Positions 35,656 to 44,536 of a DNA stretch of 64,000 bases are shown one piece after another. A program made the translations under genes and the position numbers. This DNA comes from Saprospiraceae bacterium. GTDB lineage: Bacteria > Bacteroidota > Bacteroidia > Chitinophagales > Saprospiraceae. The stretch spans positions 1 through 64,000 of the forward strand of contig JAEUUU010000030.1 in assembly GCA_016787345.1 (NCBI GenBank). The letters run 5' to 3'. Under the pieces are notes generated by a model that was not told where the DNA came from, did no database searches, and worked only from the letters and a program-made list of their open reading frames with translations. The stretch's first letter is position 1. The number at the start of each line of letters is the position of its first letter.

Positions 35656-37625
35656 TAAAACCCCCTCGGTCCAATCGGACCCGAAGGTGGTCCGTTGCTG
35701 GTATTGCTATCCGATTTGCCTTTCTGTTCGGGCGTATTGCTGTCCATAAATCGCCAGCGGATGCCCATTCGCAGGGTGTTGAAATTCTGGGGGTGGTAGG
35801 CCGTTTGATAGAAGACCTGATCGGGTTGCCAAAGGGCAGTCAAATTCTCGTAGCGGAAGAAAAAGCAGAAGGTTCGGACCTTGAAAGCAATGAATACATC
35901 GAGCCAGGGATAGGGCTTCTGCGTAAGAGAGTCCTGCAAATGAAATTGCCAGAGCAGGGGTTGGTATGCTTCCGGCTGGAATTCGCCGTTGAGCCGGAAA
36001 TCGAGGCCGGCATTGAGGTGCATGCGTTTTTTAAAAATATCGCCGGCGTAGTAGAGGCTGTTTTTGGAAAACCAGCTCGGCAGGCGCAGCACGTCTGTGC
36101 GATTGAATTGCTGGAGCCCCAATGTATTGTCAAAATGCAGTGCCCGCCAGCGGAGGTTCTCGGTCACGAGCAGTTGGCTGACCTGTACCGGCGCAGTGGT
36201 TTGTACCGGTTTTGATTGTTGATCAAAATATACAAAATTGTTGACCAGGTGCAATTGGCCGCTCAGCGACAATCCGATTTGGGGAATGGCATAAGTAGCA
36301 GAGACGGAGGTCTCCAGCGGTTTTTCCATATCGTTGCGCCACAGATCCTGATAACTGACCACCGCACGGTATTGTAAAAGGCTGGCCGGACGTCGTTGGC
36401 TCAACAAAGTGGCGCGAAACTGCCCGGCATTGCCCAGCCCCAGAACGAGGGCGCCGTTTAGCTGATATTCACCGAAATTGTTCAGCATGCCCAGATGGCC
36501 GCGCGCCGTAAAACCGAAGCGCTCGGAAGGCGTGATGCCAAGTTGAGCCGTCAGAAACAGGTTGGAAAAAGCCGAGTCGTGCGGTTCCTGGTACAAATCA
36601 AACCAGGAATGCGTCAGGCCAAACGCCAGCAGATCGGAAGGCTGGCCGGGTGCTTTTTGTTTAAAAGTACTGACAATAAAGGAGTTGTCCAGTCTTTTTT
36701 GCGTAATTTGATGTCGTAGCCCGCGTGGGTCAGTTGTCAAAAAGCTTCCAAAAAAAAGACTGTCCTGATCGATTTCAGTGTCGGAAAACTTCCAGAACGA
36801 CTTAGACCAGGCCAGCGTATGCGTAGCGCGAAGCGCCCTTTTTCCTTCTTTTTGCCCTGTAAAGTTGTAATGCTGGGTCAATTGGATGGTCCAGTCCGAA
36901 TTACGGGTTCGGGCGCTTTCTCCGGGCAATCTGATTTCGGCGTCGATGGGCCCGCTGAATTGCCCCTGACCGAAGATCGTGTCGGTAACGATACCGCCAT
37001 TGTCCTGCTGTCGGAAAACATTCTGGCAAAACACGAGATAACCCTCATAACGCGGACCGACAGGTATTCGAAGGCCAAGCGACATGCTGTTGTGTTGCGC
37101 CTGTTGAAAACGGAATTGCCCCAGGTTGTTGAAAGTCCGGTATTCAAAAGCGAAAGTGGCGCCGCCGGAGAAAGTGCGTGCCAGTTGGGCGTTAAACATC
37201 AGGTTGTCCTGATTTTGACCCTGTGAAAAAAACACCTCGCTGAACGAGCGGGTATTTTGATAAAAACGCAACTCTTCGGCTTTTAAGCGGTATAAAGCAA
37301 AGGGGCTGGCGCCGACATCGAAACCCAAACGCGCGACCGGGCCGAACCACAAAGGCCGGGCGGCCATCCCCAGATTGCCCAGTGTTGCCCAGTCCGGCGT
37401 TTGCCGGCGGGCCGGATCGTACATTCGGAACTGGAATCCGGGCATGCTATCGGGACCGGGCCAGATTTTTTCAGGCTGGGCGGACAATACATAAACCAGG
37501 GGTTTGAGCGTATCAACAGCTGCTCGGATTGCCACAGGTGGAGTCGGTACGGAGTCCCGAGTTTGTGCCGATAGCGTGCCCGGCAGCAACAGGCACAGAA
37601 AAAAGCAAAAATTCCGAAGCCGCAT
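35655..37625 (-). CDS. Putative porin (large outer-membrane barrel)
   Basis: A 656-residue protein with a signal peptide (1-21, ending TLSAQ). An N-terminal region (PTPPVAIRAAVDTLKPLVYV) is followed by about 550 residues of alternating strands with polar turns, ending in a barrel that closes WRFMDSN and a Pro/Ser-rich tail (SNTSNGPPSGPIGPRGF). The layout matches the Bacteroidota putative porin family, found beside many housekeeping genes and thought to allow passive uptake. ATG 37625 gives the signal peptide; the codons from 37697 add basic residues that would disrupt it. Its stop lies at the right arm of the intergenic repeat. Confidence 0.82.
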   Translation of the reverse strand: MRLRNFCFFLCLLLPGTLSAQTRDSVPTPPVAIRAAVDTLKPLVYVLSAQPEKIWPGPDSMPGFQFRMYDPARRQTPDWATLGNLGMAARPLWFGPVARLGFDVGASPFALYRLKAEELRFYQNTRSFSEVFFSQGQNQDNLMFNAQLARTFSGGATFAFEYRTFNNLGQFRFQQAQHNSMSLGLRIPVGPRYEGYLVFCQNVFRQQDNGGIVTDTIFGQGQFSGPIDAEIRLPGESARTRNSDWTIQLTQHYNFTGQKEGKRALRATHTLAWSKSFWKFSDTEIDQDSLFFGSFLTTDPRGLRHQITQKRLDNSFIVSTFKQKAPGQPSDLLAFGLTHSWFDLYQEPHDSAFSNLFLTAQLGITPSERFGFTARGHLGMLNNFGEYQLNGALVLGLGNAGQFRATLLSQRRPASLLQYRAVVSYQDLWRNDMEKPLETSVSATYAIPQIGLSLSGQLHLVNNFVYFDQQSKPVQTTAPVQVSQLLVTENLRWRALHFDNTLGLQQFNRTDVLRLPSWFSKNSLYYAGDIFKKRMHLNAGLDFRLNGEFQPEAYQPLLWQFHLQDSLTQKPYPWLDVFIAFKVRTFCFFFRYENLTALWQPDQVFYQTAYHPQNFNTLRMGIRWRFMDSNTPEQKGKSDSNTSNGPPSGPIGPRGF

Positions 37626-37736
37626 GAGCAGCTTCGGAAATTGATGCGGGTATCGATTTATGCCGTAGTCTTTCAAAATTGCACACTTTTCTCTCAAACG
37701 TTCGTAGCCGGCCCTTTCGTTGCCCGCTATGAGTCG

Positions 37737-38531
37737 TTAAAGGCCGATTACCGCGGGATTCATACCCATAGTGGAGAATCCGCCATCGTGATAAAGGTTC
37801 TGCATGGTGATATACCGCGTGTAATCGCTGAACAGCATCACGCAATAGTCGGCGCAGGCCTCGGCGGTTGCATTGCCCAGGGGCGACATTTTATCGGCAT
37901 AATTGAAGAACTCGTGGAATCCTTTTACGCCCTGGCCGGCAGTGGTCATGGTCGGCGACTGGCTCACCGTATTTACCCGGACGTTTTTGGCCGTGCCGTA
38001 GTGGTAGCCGAAACTTCTGGCAAATGACTCCAGAAGCGCCTTGGATTCGGCCATTTCGGAGTAATCGGGGAATACGCGTTGCGCGGCGATGTAGGAAAGA
38101 CCGACCACGCTACCCCATTCGCGCATGCCATCAAGTTTCCAGAGGGTCTGGAGCATTTTATGAAAAGAAATGGCGCTGACATCGAATGTCTTTTGCATCC
38201 ATTCGTAATTGAGGTCTGTGTAGGCCTTGTTTTTGCGCACGTTGACCGACATGCCGATGGAGTGCAGGACAAAGTCGACTTGTCCGCCAAAATGATCCAT
38301 ACTTTGCCGTACCAGATTTTCGAGGTCTTCCAGCGAAGTGGCGTCGGCCGGAATGACCGGCGCATTACATTTTTCTGCCAATTGGTTGATTACACCCATG
38401 CGCATGGCGACGGGTGCGTTGGTCAAAACGATTTGTGCGCCTTCTGCAACGGCGCGTTCGGCTACTTTCCAGGCAATGCTCTGGTCGTCGAGCGCGCCGG
38501 TGATAATGCCTTTTTTCCCTTTCAGTATCAT
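37737..38531 (-). CDS. fabI: Enoyl-ACP reductase FabI
   Basis: A 264-residue cytoplasmic short-chain reductase that reduces the double bond of enoyl-ACP with NAD(P)H in the last step of each fatty-acid elongation cycle. The N-terminal Rossmann motif is the FabI-type GALDDQSIAWKVA. The catalytic pair has the Y-x6-K spacing of FabI (YSEMAESK), not the Y-x3-K of ordinary SDR enzymes. The segments VLHSIGMSV and TVSQSPTMTTAG are characteristic. ATG 38531 is used. A TATCTTTG element sits 26 nt upstream. Confidence 0.95.
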   Translation of the reverse strand: MILKGKKGIITGALDDQSIAWKVAERAVAEGAQIVLTNAPVAMRMGVINQLAEKCNAPVIPADATSLEDLENLVRQSMDHFGGQVDFVLHSIGMSVNVRKNKAYTDLNYEWMQKTFDVSAISFHKMLQTLWKLDGMREWGSVVGLSYIAAQRVFPDYSEMAESKALLESFARSFGYHYGTAKNVRVNTVSQSPTMTTAGQGVKGFHEFFNYADKMSPLGNATAEACADYCVMLFSDYTRYITMQNLYHDGGFSTMGMNPAVIGL

Positions 38532-38557
38532 AAGTATCTGTCGTGATGGGTGAGCGG

Positions 38558-38588
38558 CAAAGATAGGAAAGGGTATTTGGAGGGAAAA
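38558..38588 (-). promoter_or_regulatory. Promoter of fabI
   Basis: Minus-strand TTTT (38588-38585), 19-nt spacer, TATCTTTG (38565-38558). The -7 element is a full match; the -33 has one mismatch. The leader is about 20 nt. Confidence 0.6.
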
Positions 38589-38633
38589 TTTTGAACGAAA
38601 AAACACATGAATTGCTTTTTGTCACCCGGGCTC

Positions 38634-38665
38634 TTGTTTGATATAATTTTTGTTTTATACATTTG
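38634..38665 (+). promoter_or_regulatory. Promoter of the pseudo-receiver/BTAD regulator gene
   Basis: TTG (38634-38636), 21-nt spacer, TACATTTG (38658-38665). A TTTG at 38637-38640 is an alternative -33 element at 17 nt. Confidence 0.5.
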
Positions 38666-38896
38666 TAATCGACATTTGAAACCAATTTAATCGGGCTTGA
38701 CCCACCCGAGGAGAACTGCGACCCCATTTTAACCAATATTTGCGCGACATTTTACCCTGACATCTCTTCCCTTCAACAGGTCGCCGCACTCTCCCGATTC
38801 GCTGGTTTTGCCCATGCTGCCGCCCCAGGTTGTTATTGTCATTTGCCGCCGGCAATGCCAATGGCCTGTTTCTTTTCACCCCCAACCACCAGCAAC

Positions 38897-39910
38897 ATGT
38901 CTGCCCCTACCCTGAAAATTCTGCTTAGCGGTCACCACCCCGGTCTCCTGCACACACTTGAAGAATCGGCTGCGCGCCTTCTTTCCGCCGAAGTTATTCC
39001 GCTAAACAGCCAGAATCTGGCGACCAATTCCCTCCGGAATATCGGCATGGTCATGGTCCTGCATCATCCGCCGGCCGTCGATGGTTTGTCGCATCTGTCT
39101 GAGTGCAAACGGCTTTTCCCGACAACGCCCATCATCGTTGCAACCAGCGACACCTCTTTCCAAACGACCAATCGCATCTGGCGCTCCGGCGTTCAGGATG
39201 TTCTGCCTTTCCCAGGCTCCGACGAACAATTCCAACACTGCTTTGAAGAACATTTCGGCGGGCATTCCCTGACAATCAGCGTCCGGTTTTTCGGCAGTTT
39301 CGGCATTTGTATCAACGGAAAACCGATCTGTCTGACCAAACAGGCAGAGCAAATTTTTGCCTATCTAGTTTACCATCATGGCTCCCGATCGCTCAATCGC
39401 GAAGAATTGGGCCAGGTGTTTTGGCCAGACAAATACGAAATTTGCCCGGATGGCACACGCCGCAGCCTGAATGTGGAAATTACCAAAATCAGGAAGTCGC
39501 TTCGCGAGCAAACGGGCCTGAACAGTGATTTTATTATCCATCAAAACCAGCGGTACCAGATCGATCCGGCCTTGACGCTTGGTTCGGATATTGCTGAATT
39601 CAGGGATTTGCTTGCCGGGAACCATGGCAATACTCCCGACGTCTTCCCTGAAATTGTCCGTTTGTATAACGGTGTGTTTATGGGCAATTTCGCGGCTCAT
39701 CCCGATTGCTGGATCCAAAAGGAACGACAACGACTGAACAGTATGTTTAAGGAATATGCGCTCCGTTATTGCGAGGAAACCTATCAACGCGGCGATTATA
39801 ACCGTACTGCATCTGTTTGCAGGGAAATTCTCGAACACGACGCATCGCTGGAATTTATTAAGGATCGGTTGCAGTCCTGCTACCAGCACCTCGGCATTGG
39901 AGGCCGCTAA
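38897..39910 (+). CDS. Pseudo-receiver plus winged-helix/BTAD transcription regulator
   Basis: A 337-residue cytoplasmic protein. Residues about 7-125 follow a response-regulator receiver fold in length and strand order, but the acidic pair is replaced by GHHP, the phospho-acceptor site is VLHHPP with no Asp, and the Lys-Pro end is LPFP, so phosphorylation is not expected. Residues about 130-235 are an OmpR-type winged helix (ISVRFFGSFGICINGK; RRSLNVEITKIRKSLREQ; QRYQIDP). Residues about 245-335 are a helical BTAD-like bacterial transcriptional activation region. The order resembles SARP activators with a receiver added. ATG 38897 is preferred. No kinase or target operon is adjacent; a bidirectional terminator follows. 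Confidence 0.78.
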   Translation: MSAPTLKILLSGHHPGLLHTLEESAARLLSAEVIPLNSQNLATNSLRNIGMVMVLHHPPAVDGLSHLSECKRLFPTTPIIVATSDTSFQTTNRIWRSGVQDVLPFPGSDEQFQHCFEEHFGGHSLTISVRFFGSFGICINGKPICLTKQAEQIFAYLVYHHGSRSLNREELGQVFWPDKYEICPDGTRRSLNVEITKIRKSLREQTGLNSDFIIHQNQRYQIDPALTLGSDIAEFRDLLAGNHGNTPDVFPEIVRLYNGVFMGNFAAHPDCWIQKERQRLNSMFKEYALRYCEETYQRGDYNRTASVCREILEHDASLEFIKDRLQSCYQHLGIGGR

Positions 39911-39961
39911 AAAGACAACCGGCAGTTGGCTTTGATCTCGAAGCGCCAACTGCCGGTTTTG
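39911..39961. terminator. Bidirectional terminator filling a 51-bp convergent gap
   Basis: A perfect 14-bp stem (39917-39930 with 39945-39958) with a 14-nt loop, with A5 before and T4 after it. It can end the 38897 gene on the plus strand and the mutarotase gene on the minus strand, and it occupies essentially the whole interval between their stop codons. Confidence 0.88.
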
Positions 39962-40315
39962 TCATGTATAATCATCCAGCGAAAAAATACGCTCGCACAG
40001 TATCCATTTTTGCCCCGGAAGGGCCGTTGGCAAAGCTTGCTGATATTTCCACATCAAAGTTTCCCAATCCTGTACCCTGGCGTTTGAGGCGTCCGCCGCG
40101 GCTTTGTGTTCAAAACTGAAGGCATCATCCGCTTCCAGGATCATAAAAAGCCGGTTGTCCACCCGGTATATCTCCAGTTGCCGAATGCCGGCGTCACGGA
40201 TGCTGGCAATAATTTCCGGCCACACCTTTCGGTGCCACGCCTCATATTCAGCAATCAAGGCCGCATCCGGTTTCAGGTCGAGGGCAAGACAAAATCGCTG
40301 CATGGCATGGATCAC
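39962..40315 (-). CDS. rhaM: L-rhamnose mutarotase family sugar epimerase
   Basis: A 117-residue cytoplasmic enzyme of the DUF718/RhaM family, interconverting alpha and beta anomers of a 6-deoxy sugar. The active-site region EYEAWHRKVWPEII (His28 in this numbering) and RLFMILEADDAF are typical. The GTG at 40315 overlaps the glgC stop (GTGA), pointing to translational coupling; ATG 40303 would be the alternative. No rhamnose or fucose catabolic operon is present, but a GH29 fucosidase lies 4.2 kb away, so L-fucose is a plausible alternative substrate. The symbol is given by family. Confidence 0.85.
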   Translation of the reverse strand: MIHAMQRFCLALDLKPDAALIAEYEAWHRKVWPEIIASIRDAGIRQLEIYRVDNRLFMILEADDAFSFEHKAAADASNARVQDWETLMWKYQQALPTALPGQKWILCERIFSLDDYT

Positions 40316-41583
40316 ATGATACGGGCGCCTTCCGGAATGACCGCGCCTTTTTTTACCACGACAATCCCGTCGCGGATGGTAAAGTGCTCATTATCCGTAT
40401 CGGGCAGGTGATCGCCCCCTTTAATCATCACGTTATTACCGATGCGGCAGTCTTTGTCGAGTATTGCGTGTTCAATATGGCAATAATGCCCAACGCCCAT
40501 CGGGATTTCGTCGGGGTTTGTAGCGATTTCCCGCAGGGTTTGGTACGAATCGTTGCCCATCACGATTGCATCCTTGATCACGGTATTCTCTCCGATACGC
40601 GAACGCAGGCCAACAATCGAGCCTTCGATCATGCGGGCATGGAGTATCGAACCTTCGGCGATAAGCGCCCGGTTGATCTGCGTTCCGCCATAAAACTTGG
40701 CGGGCGGAAGCATACGGCCGCGGGTGTAGATGTAGCGGTTATTGTCGAACAGGTTGAACGACGGGATATGGTCCGTGAGTTCGATGTTTGCCTCGAAGAA
40801 AGAACGGATTGTGCCGATGTCGGTCCAATAACCGTCGTACTGGTACGCGGCTACTTTTCGCCCTTCAGATATCGCTATCGGGATGATTTCTTTGCCAAAA
40901 TCTGTTGCGTCCGGGCATTCTTCAAACAGGTCTTCCATCGCTTTTCGACTGAATATGTAAATCCCCATCGAGGCCAGAAAATGACGCCCGCGTTTGGCGT
41001 TGGCCGGACTGACTTCGCTGACCCACTCGGGTAATTCATCCGTGCCGGGTTTTTCAATAAAGCGCGGGATATAGCCTTTGTCGTTCACTTTCATGATACC
41101 GAAACCCGTTGCGTCGCGGGCATCCACCGGCAGGCATGCAATGGTTATGTCTGCATTGGATGCAACGTGGTGTTTGGCCATTTCCTCAAAATTCATCTGA
41201 TAGAGTTGATCGCCCGACAGGATCAGCACATAGTCGAAATCATGGCGCATAAAGTGTTGCCGGCTTTGCCGAACGGCATCGGCAGTGCCCTGAAACCACT
41301 CCTTGTTGCCCGGAGTTTGTTCGGCGGCAAGAATGTCGACAAAGCCCGGCGTGAAGACGTCGAAGTTGTACGTGTTCTTGATGTGAGCATTCAGGGAAGC
41401 CGAGTTGTACTGTGTGAGAACGAACATTCGCTTCACACCGGAATGAATGCAATTGGAGATCGGTATATCGATCAAGCGGTATTTACCTCCGATCGGCACG
41501 GCGGGTTTCGAGCGTTTTTCCGTGAGCGGAAACAAACGGGAGCCTGCGCCGCCGCCGAGGATGAGACAGATCATTTTAATCAT
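40312..41583 (-). CDS. glgC: Glucose-1-phosphate adenylyltransferase
   Basis: A 423-residue cytoplasmic enzyme that makes ADP-glucose from ATP and glucose-1-phosphate, the committed step of glycogen synthesis. The nucleotidyltransferase motif GGGAGSRLFPLTEKRSKPAV is at 10-29, with GGKYRLIDIPISNC just after it. The sugar-phosphate site is in FIEKPG. The C-terminal half is a left-handed beta-helix (hexapeptide) domain. It lies 38 bp after glgA and overlaps the mutarotase start, so glgA-glgC-mutarotase forms one operon. A branching enzyme is not seen nearby. Confidence 0.96.
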   Translation of the reverse strand: MIKMICLILGGGAGSRLFPLTEKRSKPAVPIGGKYRLIDIPISNCIHSGVKRMFVLTQYNSASLNAHIKNTYNFDVFTPGFVDILAAEQTPGNKEWFQGTADAVRQSRQHFMRHDFDYVLILSGDQLYQMNFEEMAKHHVASNADITIACLPVDARDATGFGIMKVNDKGYIPRFIEKPGTDELPEWVSEVSPANAKRGRHFLASMGIYIFSRKAMEDLFEECPDATDFGKEIIPIAISEGRKVAAYQYDGYWTDIGTIRSFFEANIELTDHIPSFNLFDNNRYIYTRGRMLPPAKFYGGTQINRALIAEGSILHARMIEGSIVGLRSRIGENTVIKDAIVMGNDSYQTLREIATNPDEIPMGVGHYCHIEHAILDKDCRIGNNVMIKGGDHLPDTDNEHFTIRDGIVVVKKGAVIPEGARIM

Positions 41584-41621
41584 GGCGTCTGGAATGCGGG
41601 TTATGTGTTCGTGATAGTGTG

Positions 41622-43193
41622 TTATTTTTTTGCCTTGGGCTTCGATGCCTTTCGGGTTTTGGCAGGTCGGGGCAAGGTCGGTTCAGCAGGAGGCAATGGC
41701 GCCGGCTCTTCGGTTTGTTCAACAAAGGTTTCCGGTGCTATGTTGGCGCCAATCCGCCGATACACCGCGATGTATTGTTCGATGGTGTGTTCCCAGGAAA
41801 AATCAACGGCCATAATTTTTTTACGCAGCCAGTCTACTATTCCGGGTTCGTTGTGCCACATGGATACGGCCCGATACAACGCATGATAAGCGTCTTCGAT
41901 GCTGAATTGGTTAAAACGAATGCCTCGGCCGGAGCCGTCCGGTTCGCCGATATCGGGTACGGTATCTTTCAAACCGCCTATCGAGCGTACAATCGGGATG
42001 GTTCCGTAACGCATGGCATACATTTGATTCAAGCCGCAGGGCTCGACACGCGAAGGCATAATCAGGAAATCGGAGCCTGCATAAATCTGGTGCGACAGGG
42101 CTTCGTTGTAATCGATCACGGCGTTGAATCGCCCGCCGTAATCGTAAGCCATGCGCCGGAATTCGTTTTGCGTCCAGGCTTCTCCGGTGCCCAGCACCAG
42201 GAAACTGGCCCTGCCGCCATTCTGAATGAATCGCCGGTAGGTATCGGGCAGGAGATCGGCGCCTTTCTCCGAGACGATCCTGCCGATAAAACTAATCAGC
42301 GGCCATTCCAACGGGAAGCCAAACCATTCGCAGAGCGCTGCTTTATTGCGAAATTTGAATCCCGCAATGTCTTCATTTTCAAGGCGTTGCACAATCATCG
42401 GGTCGGTGGCCGGATCCCAGACCTGCGCATCGATTCCATTGACGATGCCGGCTTCCTTTCGCCACTCCTGCCGGAGCAGCGACTCCAGACCGAGGGAATT
42501 TTGGTGTAATTCGTACAAATAACTTTCCGATACCGTCGTCACGGCCCAGGCTGTTTTGATCGCCGTGGCCATCGGATTGATGATCCCGTTCCAATCAAGC
42601 AACCACTTGGCGCTGGCTTCATAAGGTGGTAAATAATCGCCATTCGACCAGCCAAACATGCCCTGGTACTGACCATTGTGAATGGTGAATACCGTCGGGA
42701 TGGGCGCCAGTTGCTGATAAGCCGGGCAATACTTGACCATCCAGGGTATCAGCGCGGTGTGATGGTCGTGGCAATGCAACACACGAGGCCGGTCGTGCCA
42801 GGGAAACGATAAAAGCCACTCCAGTACGGCTTGTTGAAAAGCGATGTAGCGCTGCACCTCATCTCCGTAAGGTCGGCCGTCCGGATCGTTGTAGATGCCC
42901 GGTCGATCGTAGAGCCCCGGCAAGTCGACGACAAACATGGGGTAACCCTGCGTATTGCCGGCTTCCTGCTGTACCCGGAAGTGTATTTGCCGCCAGTTCA
43001 TCCAGAGTGTGCCCTCGTAAACCGTGATCCATTCCCGATTGCGTATCCATTTCAGATCGTATTTCGGCAAAATGGCGGCAGTGAGCATGCCCGCTTTGGT
43101 AAAATATTTGGGCAAAGAGCCTACCACGTCGGCGAGGCCACCCGTTTTGGCAGCAGGATAACATTCGGCGGAAATATGGAGTACCTGTATCAT
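41622..43193 (-). CDS. glgA: Glycogen synthase (ADP-glucose)
   Basis: A 523-residue GT5 enzyme that extends alpha-1,4-glucan from ADP-glucose. The N-terminal ADP-glucose-binding motif AAKTGGLADVVGSLPKY is intact, VLHCHDHHTALIPW lies mid-way, and the C-terminal GT-B half has SFIGRIVSEKGADLL and the catalytic/nucleotide segment PSRVEPCGLNQMYAMRYG. The last 40 residues are a Pro/Ala/Lys-rich tail (PAKTRKASKPKAKK) not needed for the fold. ATG 43193 (MIQVLHISAECYPA) is the natural start; the region from 43295 adds an unrelated leader. First gene of the glgA-glgC-mutarotase operon. Confidence 0.94.
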   Translation of the reverse strand: MIQVLHISAECYPAAKTGGLADVVGSLPKYFTKAGMLTAAILPKYDLKWIRNREWITVYEGTLWMNWRQIHFRVQQEAGNTQGYPMFVVDLPGLYDRPGIYNDPDGRPYGDEVQRYIAFQQAVLEWLLSFPWHDRPRVLHCHDHHTALIPWMVKYCPAYQQLAPIPTVFTIHNGQYQGMFGWSNGDYLPPYEASAKWLLDWNGIINPMATAIKTAWAVTTVSESYLYELHQNSLGLESLLRQEWRKEAGIVNGIDAQVWDPATDPMIVQRLENEDIAGFKFRNKAALCEWFGFPLEWPLISFIGRIVSEKGADLLPDTYRRFIQNGGRASFLVLGTGEAWTQNEFRRMAYDYGGRFNAVIDYNEALSHQIYAGSDFLIMPSRVEPCGLNQMYAMRYGTIPIVRSIGGLKDTVPDIGEPDGSGRGIRFNQFSIEDAYHALYRAVSMWHNEPGIVDWLRKKIMAVDFSWEHTIEQYIAVYRRIGANIAPETFVEQTEEPAPLPPAEPTLPRPAKTRKASKPKAKK

Positions 43194-43349
43194 AAATGAT
43201 GGAATTGTCGGGACCGCCAATAAATATGCCTCAATGGCAGCCTGATTATTTTCGGGGAAAAATACACACAAAGGTTTTGTTCCTGCCACGGGCATTTGAA
43301 ATTTGCGCGAAGTTTTTTCTGCAATTCACCGTACAAAATAAGTTTTGAC

Positions 43350-44246
43350 ATGTCATCATCCTTTTCCCGACGCCGTTTTATTACTTCCGCGGCAATGACC
43401 CTGGCCGCCCAATGGGCCGCCGGCCAAATTCCATTTTTGTCCAATCAGGAAAAAGTAAAACACCTTGGTCTCCAGTTGTGGAGTGTACGCGACGACATGG
43501 CCGCCAATGCCGAACAAACCCTGAAAGCCCTGGCCAACATGGGCTATAAGGAAGTGGAAGGATTTGGGTTCGAACAGGGTAAGATGTTCAAAATGCAATT
43601 AACCGATTTTATCAAAATATTGAAAAACAACGGTTTGAAAATGCACAGCACCCACTTCAACCTCAGTGTACAGGACCTGAACGAATCGAATGGGACCTTG
43701 TCTGACCGCGCAAAAAAAGCCCTCGACGACCTGGCCGAGGCCGGCGTGCGCTATGCCATTTGTCCCTGGATCGGGGAGGCCGATCGCGCTCAGCCTCAAA
43801 AACTCGTCAGTCTTTGTCAGGCCGCGGGCCAGTATGCTCAGAAAGCAGGTATCGGATTCGGCTACCACAACCACGACTTCGAGTTTACGACCAAAGGCGC
43901 CGATGGCAGAATGGTATACGAATGGTTGCTCCAGGAAGTCGATCCGGCGCTGATGACCCTCGAACTTGACTTGTACTGGGTCGTGTATGCGGGACAAAAT
44001 CCGGTTGAATGGTTTCGGCGTTATCCGGGGCGCTTCCGGCTTTGTCATGTGAAAGACATGGCCAAAACCCCTGCCCGCCAGACGGTTGAAGTAGGCGACG
44101 GCAGCATCAATTTCACCGAAATCTTTAAAGAACGGCGCCTTGCCGGGCTCGAATATTTTATCGTTGAACTGGAGCACTATGCCACCACACCAATGCAGGG
44201 TGTGAAGCGAGCACGTGAAAATTTCAGAAAAATCAGGATTGCTTAA
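43350..44246 (+). CDS. Tat-exported sugar isomerase/epimerase-like TIM-barrel protein
   Basis: A 298-residue protein of the xylose-isomerase-like TIM-barrel family. It starts with a twin-arginine signal (SRRRFITSAAMTLAAQWAAG), so it should be exported folded to the periplasm. The barrel has the usual metal-ligand positions: GYHNHDFEF, ELDLYW, CHVKDM and IVELEHY. Relatives act as sugar epimerases, isomerases or inositol-type dehydratases; the substrate cannot be told. ATG 43350 begins the Tat signal. It is divergent from glgA; a one-mismatch -7 element (GAAATTTG) with TTTTG 18 nt upstream lies ahead of it. Its stop is 8 bp from that of the convergent PspC gene. Confidence 0.88.
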   Translation: MSSSFSRRRFITSAAMTLAAQWAAGQIPFLSNQEKVKHLGLQLWSVRDDMAANAEQTLKALANMGYKEVEGFGFEQGKMFKMQLTDFIKILKNNGLKMHSTHFNLSVQDLNESNGTLSDRAKKALDDLAEAGVRYAICPWIGEADRAQPQKLVSLCQAAGQYAQKAGIGFGYHNHDFEFTTKGADGRMVYEWLLQEVDPALMTLELDLYWVVYAGQNPVEWFRRYPGRFRLCHVKDMAKTPARQTVEVGDGSINFTEIFKERRLAGLEYFIVELEHYATTPMQGVKRARENFRKIRIA

Positions 44247-44254
44247 TGCGCTTT

Positions 44255-44476
44255 TTAGTCCCAAATCACATTCTTTCCCCTTCGGATATACCGCTTGACA
44301 TTAACCCAAAAAGCGAAGACCAGGTACAACACCAGGGGGGAGCCCATGCCTATGAATGAGGTATAAATGAAGTACTTGCGAACTTCTGCCGGCGCGACGT
44401 GCATGCGTTCGCCCAGATGCTGGCATACACCAAAAGCATGACGCTCGACCAAATCTTTAAACCAATTCTGCAACAT
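44255..44476 (-). CDS. PspC-domain small membrane protein
   Basis: A 73-residue inner-membrane protein. After a short N-terminal helix the sequence FGVCQHLGERMHVAPAEVRK is the start of a PspC (phage-shock protein C) domain, followed by the hydrophobic helix MGSPLVLYLVFAFWVNV and a basic end (KRYIRRGKN). PspC proteins sense or regulate membrane stress; the short Bacteroidota forms are less well understood. ATG 44476 (MLQNWFKDLVERHAFG) is preferred over 44512. It lies 60 bp after the fucosidase on the same strand. Confidence 0.82.
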   Translation of the reverse strand: MLQNWFKDLVERHAFGVCQHLGERMHVAPAEVRKYFIYTSFIGMGSPLVLYLVFAFWVNVKRYIRRGKNVIWD

Positions 44477-44536
44477 CGTGTGGTAAGGTTGCGTGAAGAT
44501 TTCAGTGTACAAAAATATGCTTACAAAAGCGGAATG

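Larger units (their letters stand above)
38532..38896. other. 365-bp divergent regulatory region (fabI and 38897 regulator)
   Basis: No gene is seen. Two Bacteroidota promoters can be read: minus-strand TATCTTTG at 38565-38558 for fabI (TTTT at 38588-38585, 19 nt apart), and plus-strand TACATTTG at 38658-38665 with TTG 21 nt upstream. The latter gives the regulator gene an unusually long leader of about 225 nt, in which nothing specific was recognised. Confidence 0.55.
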
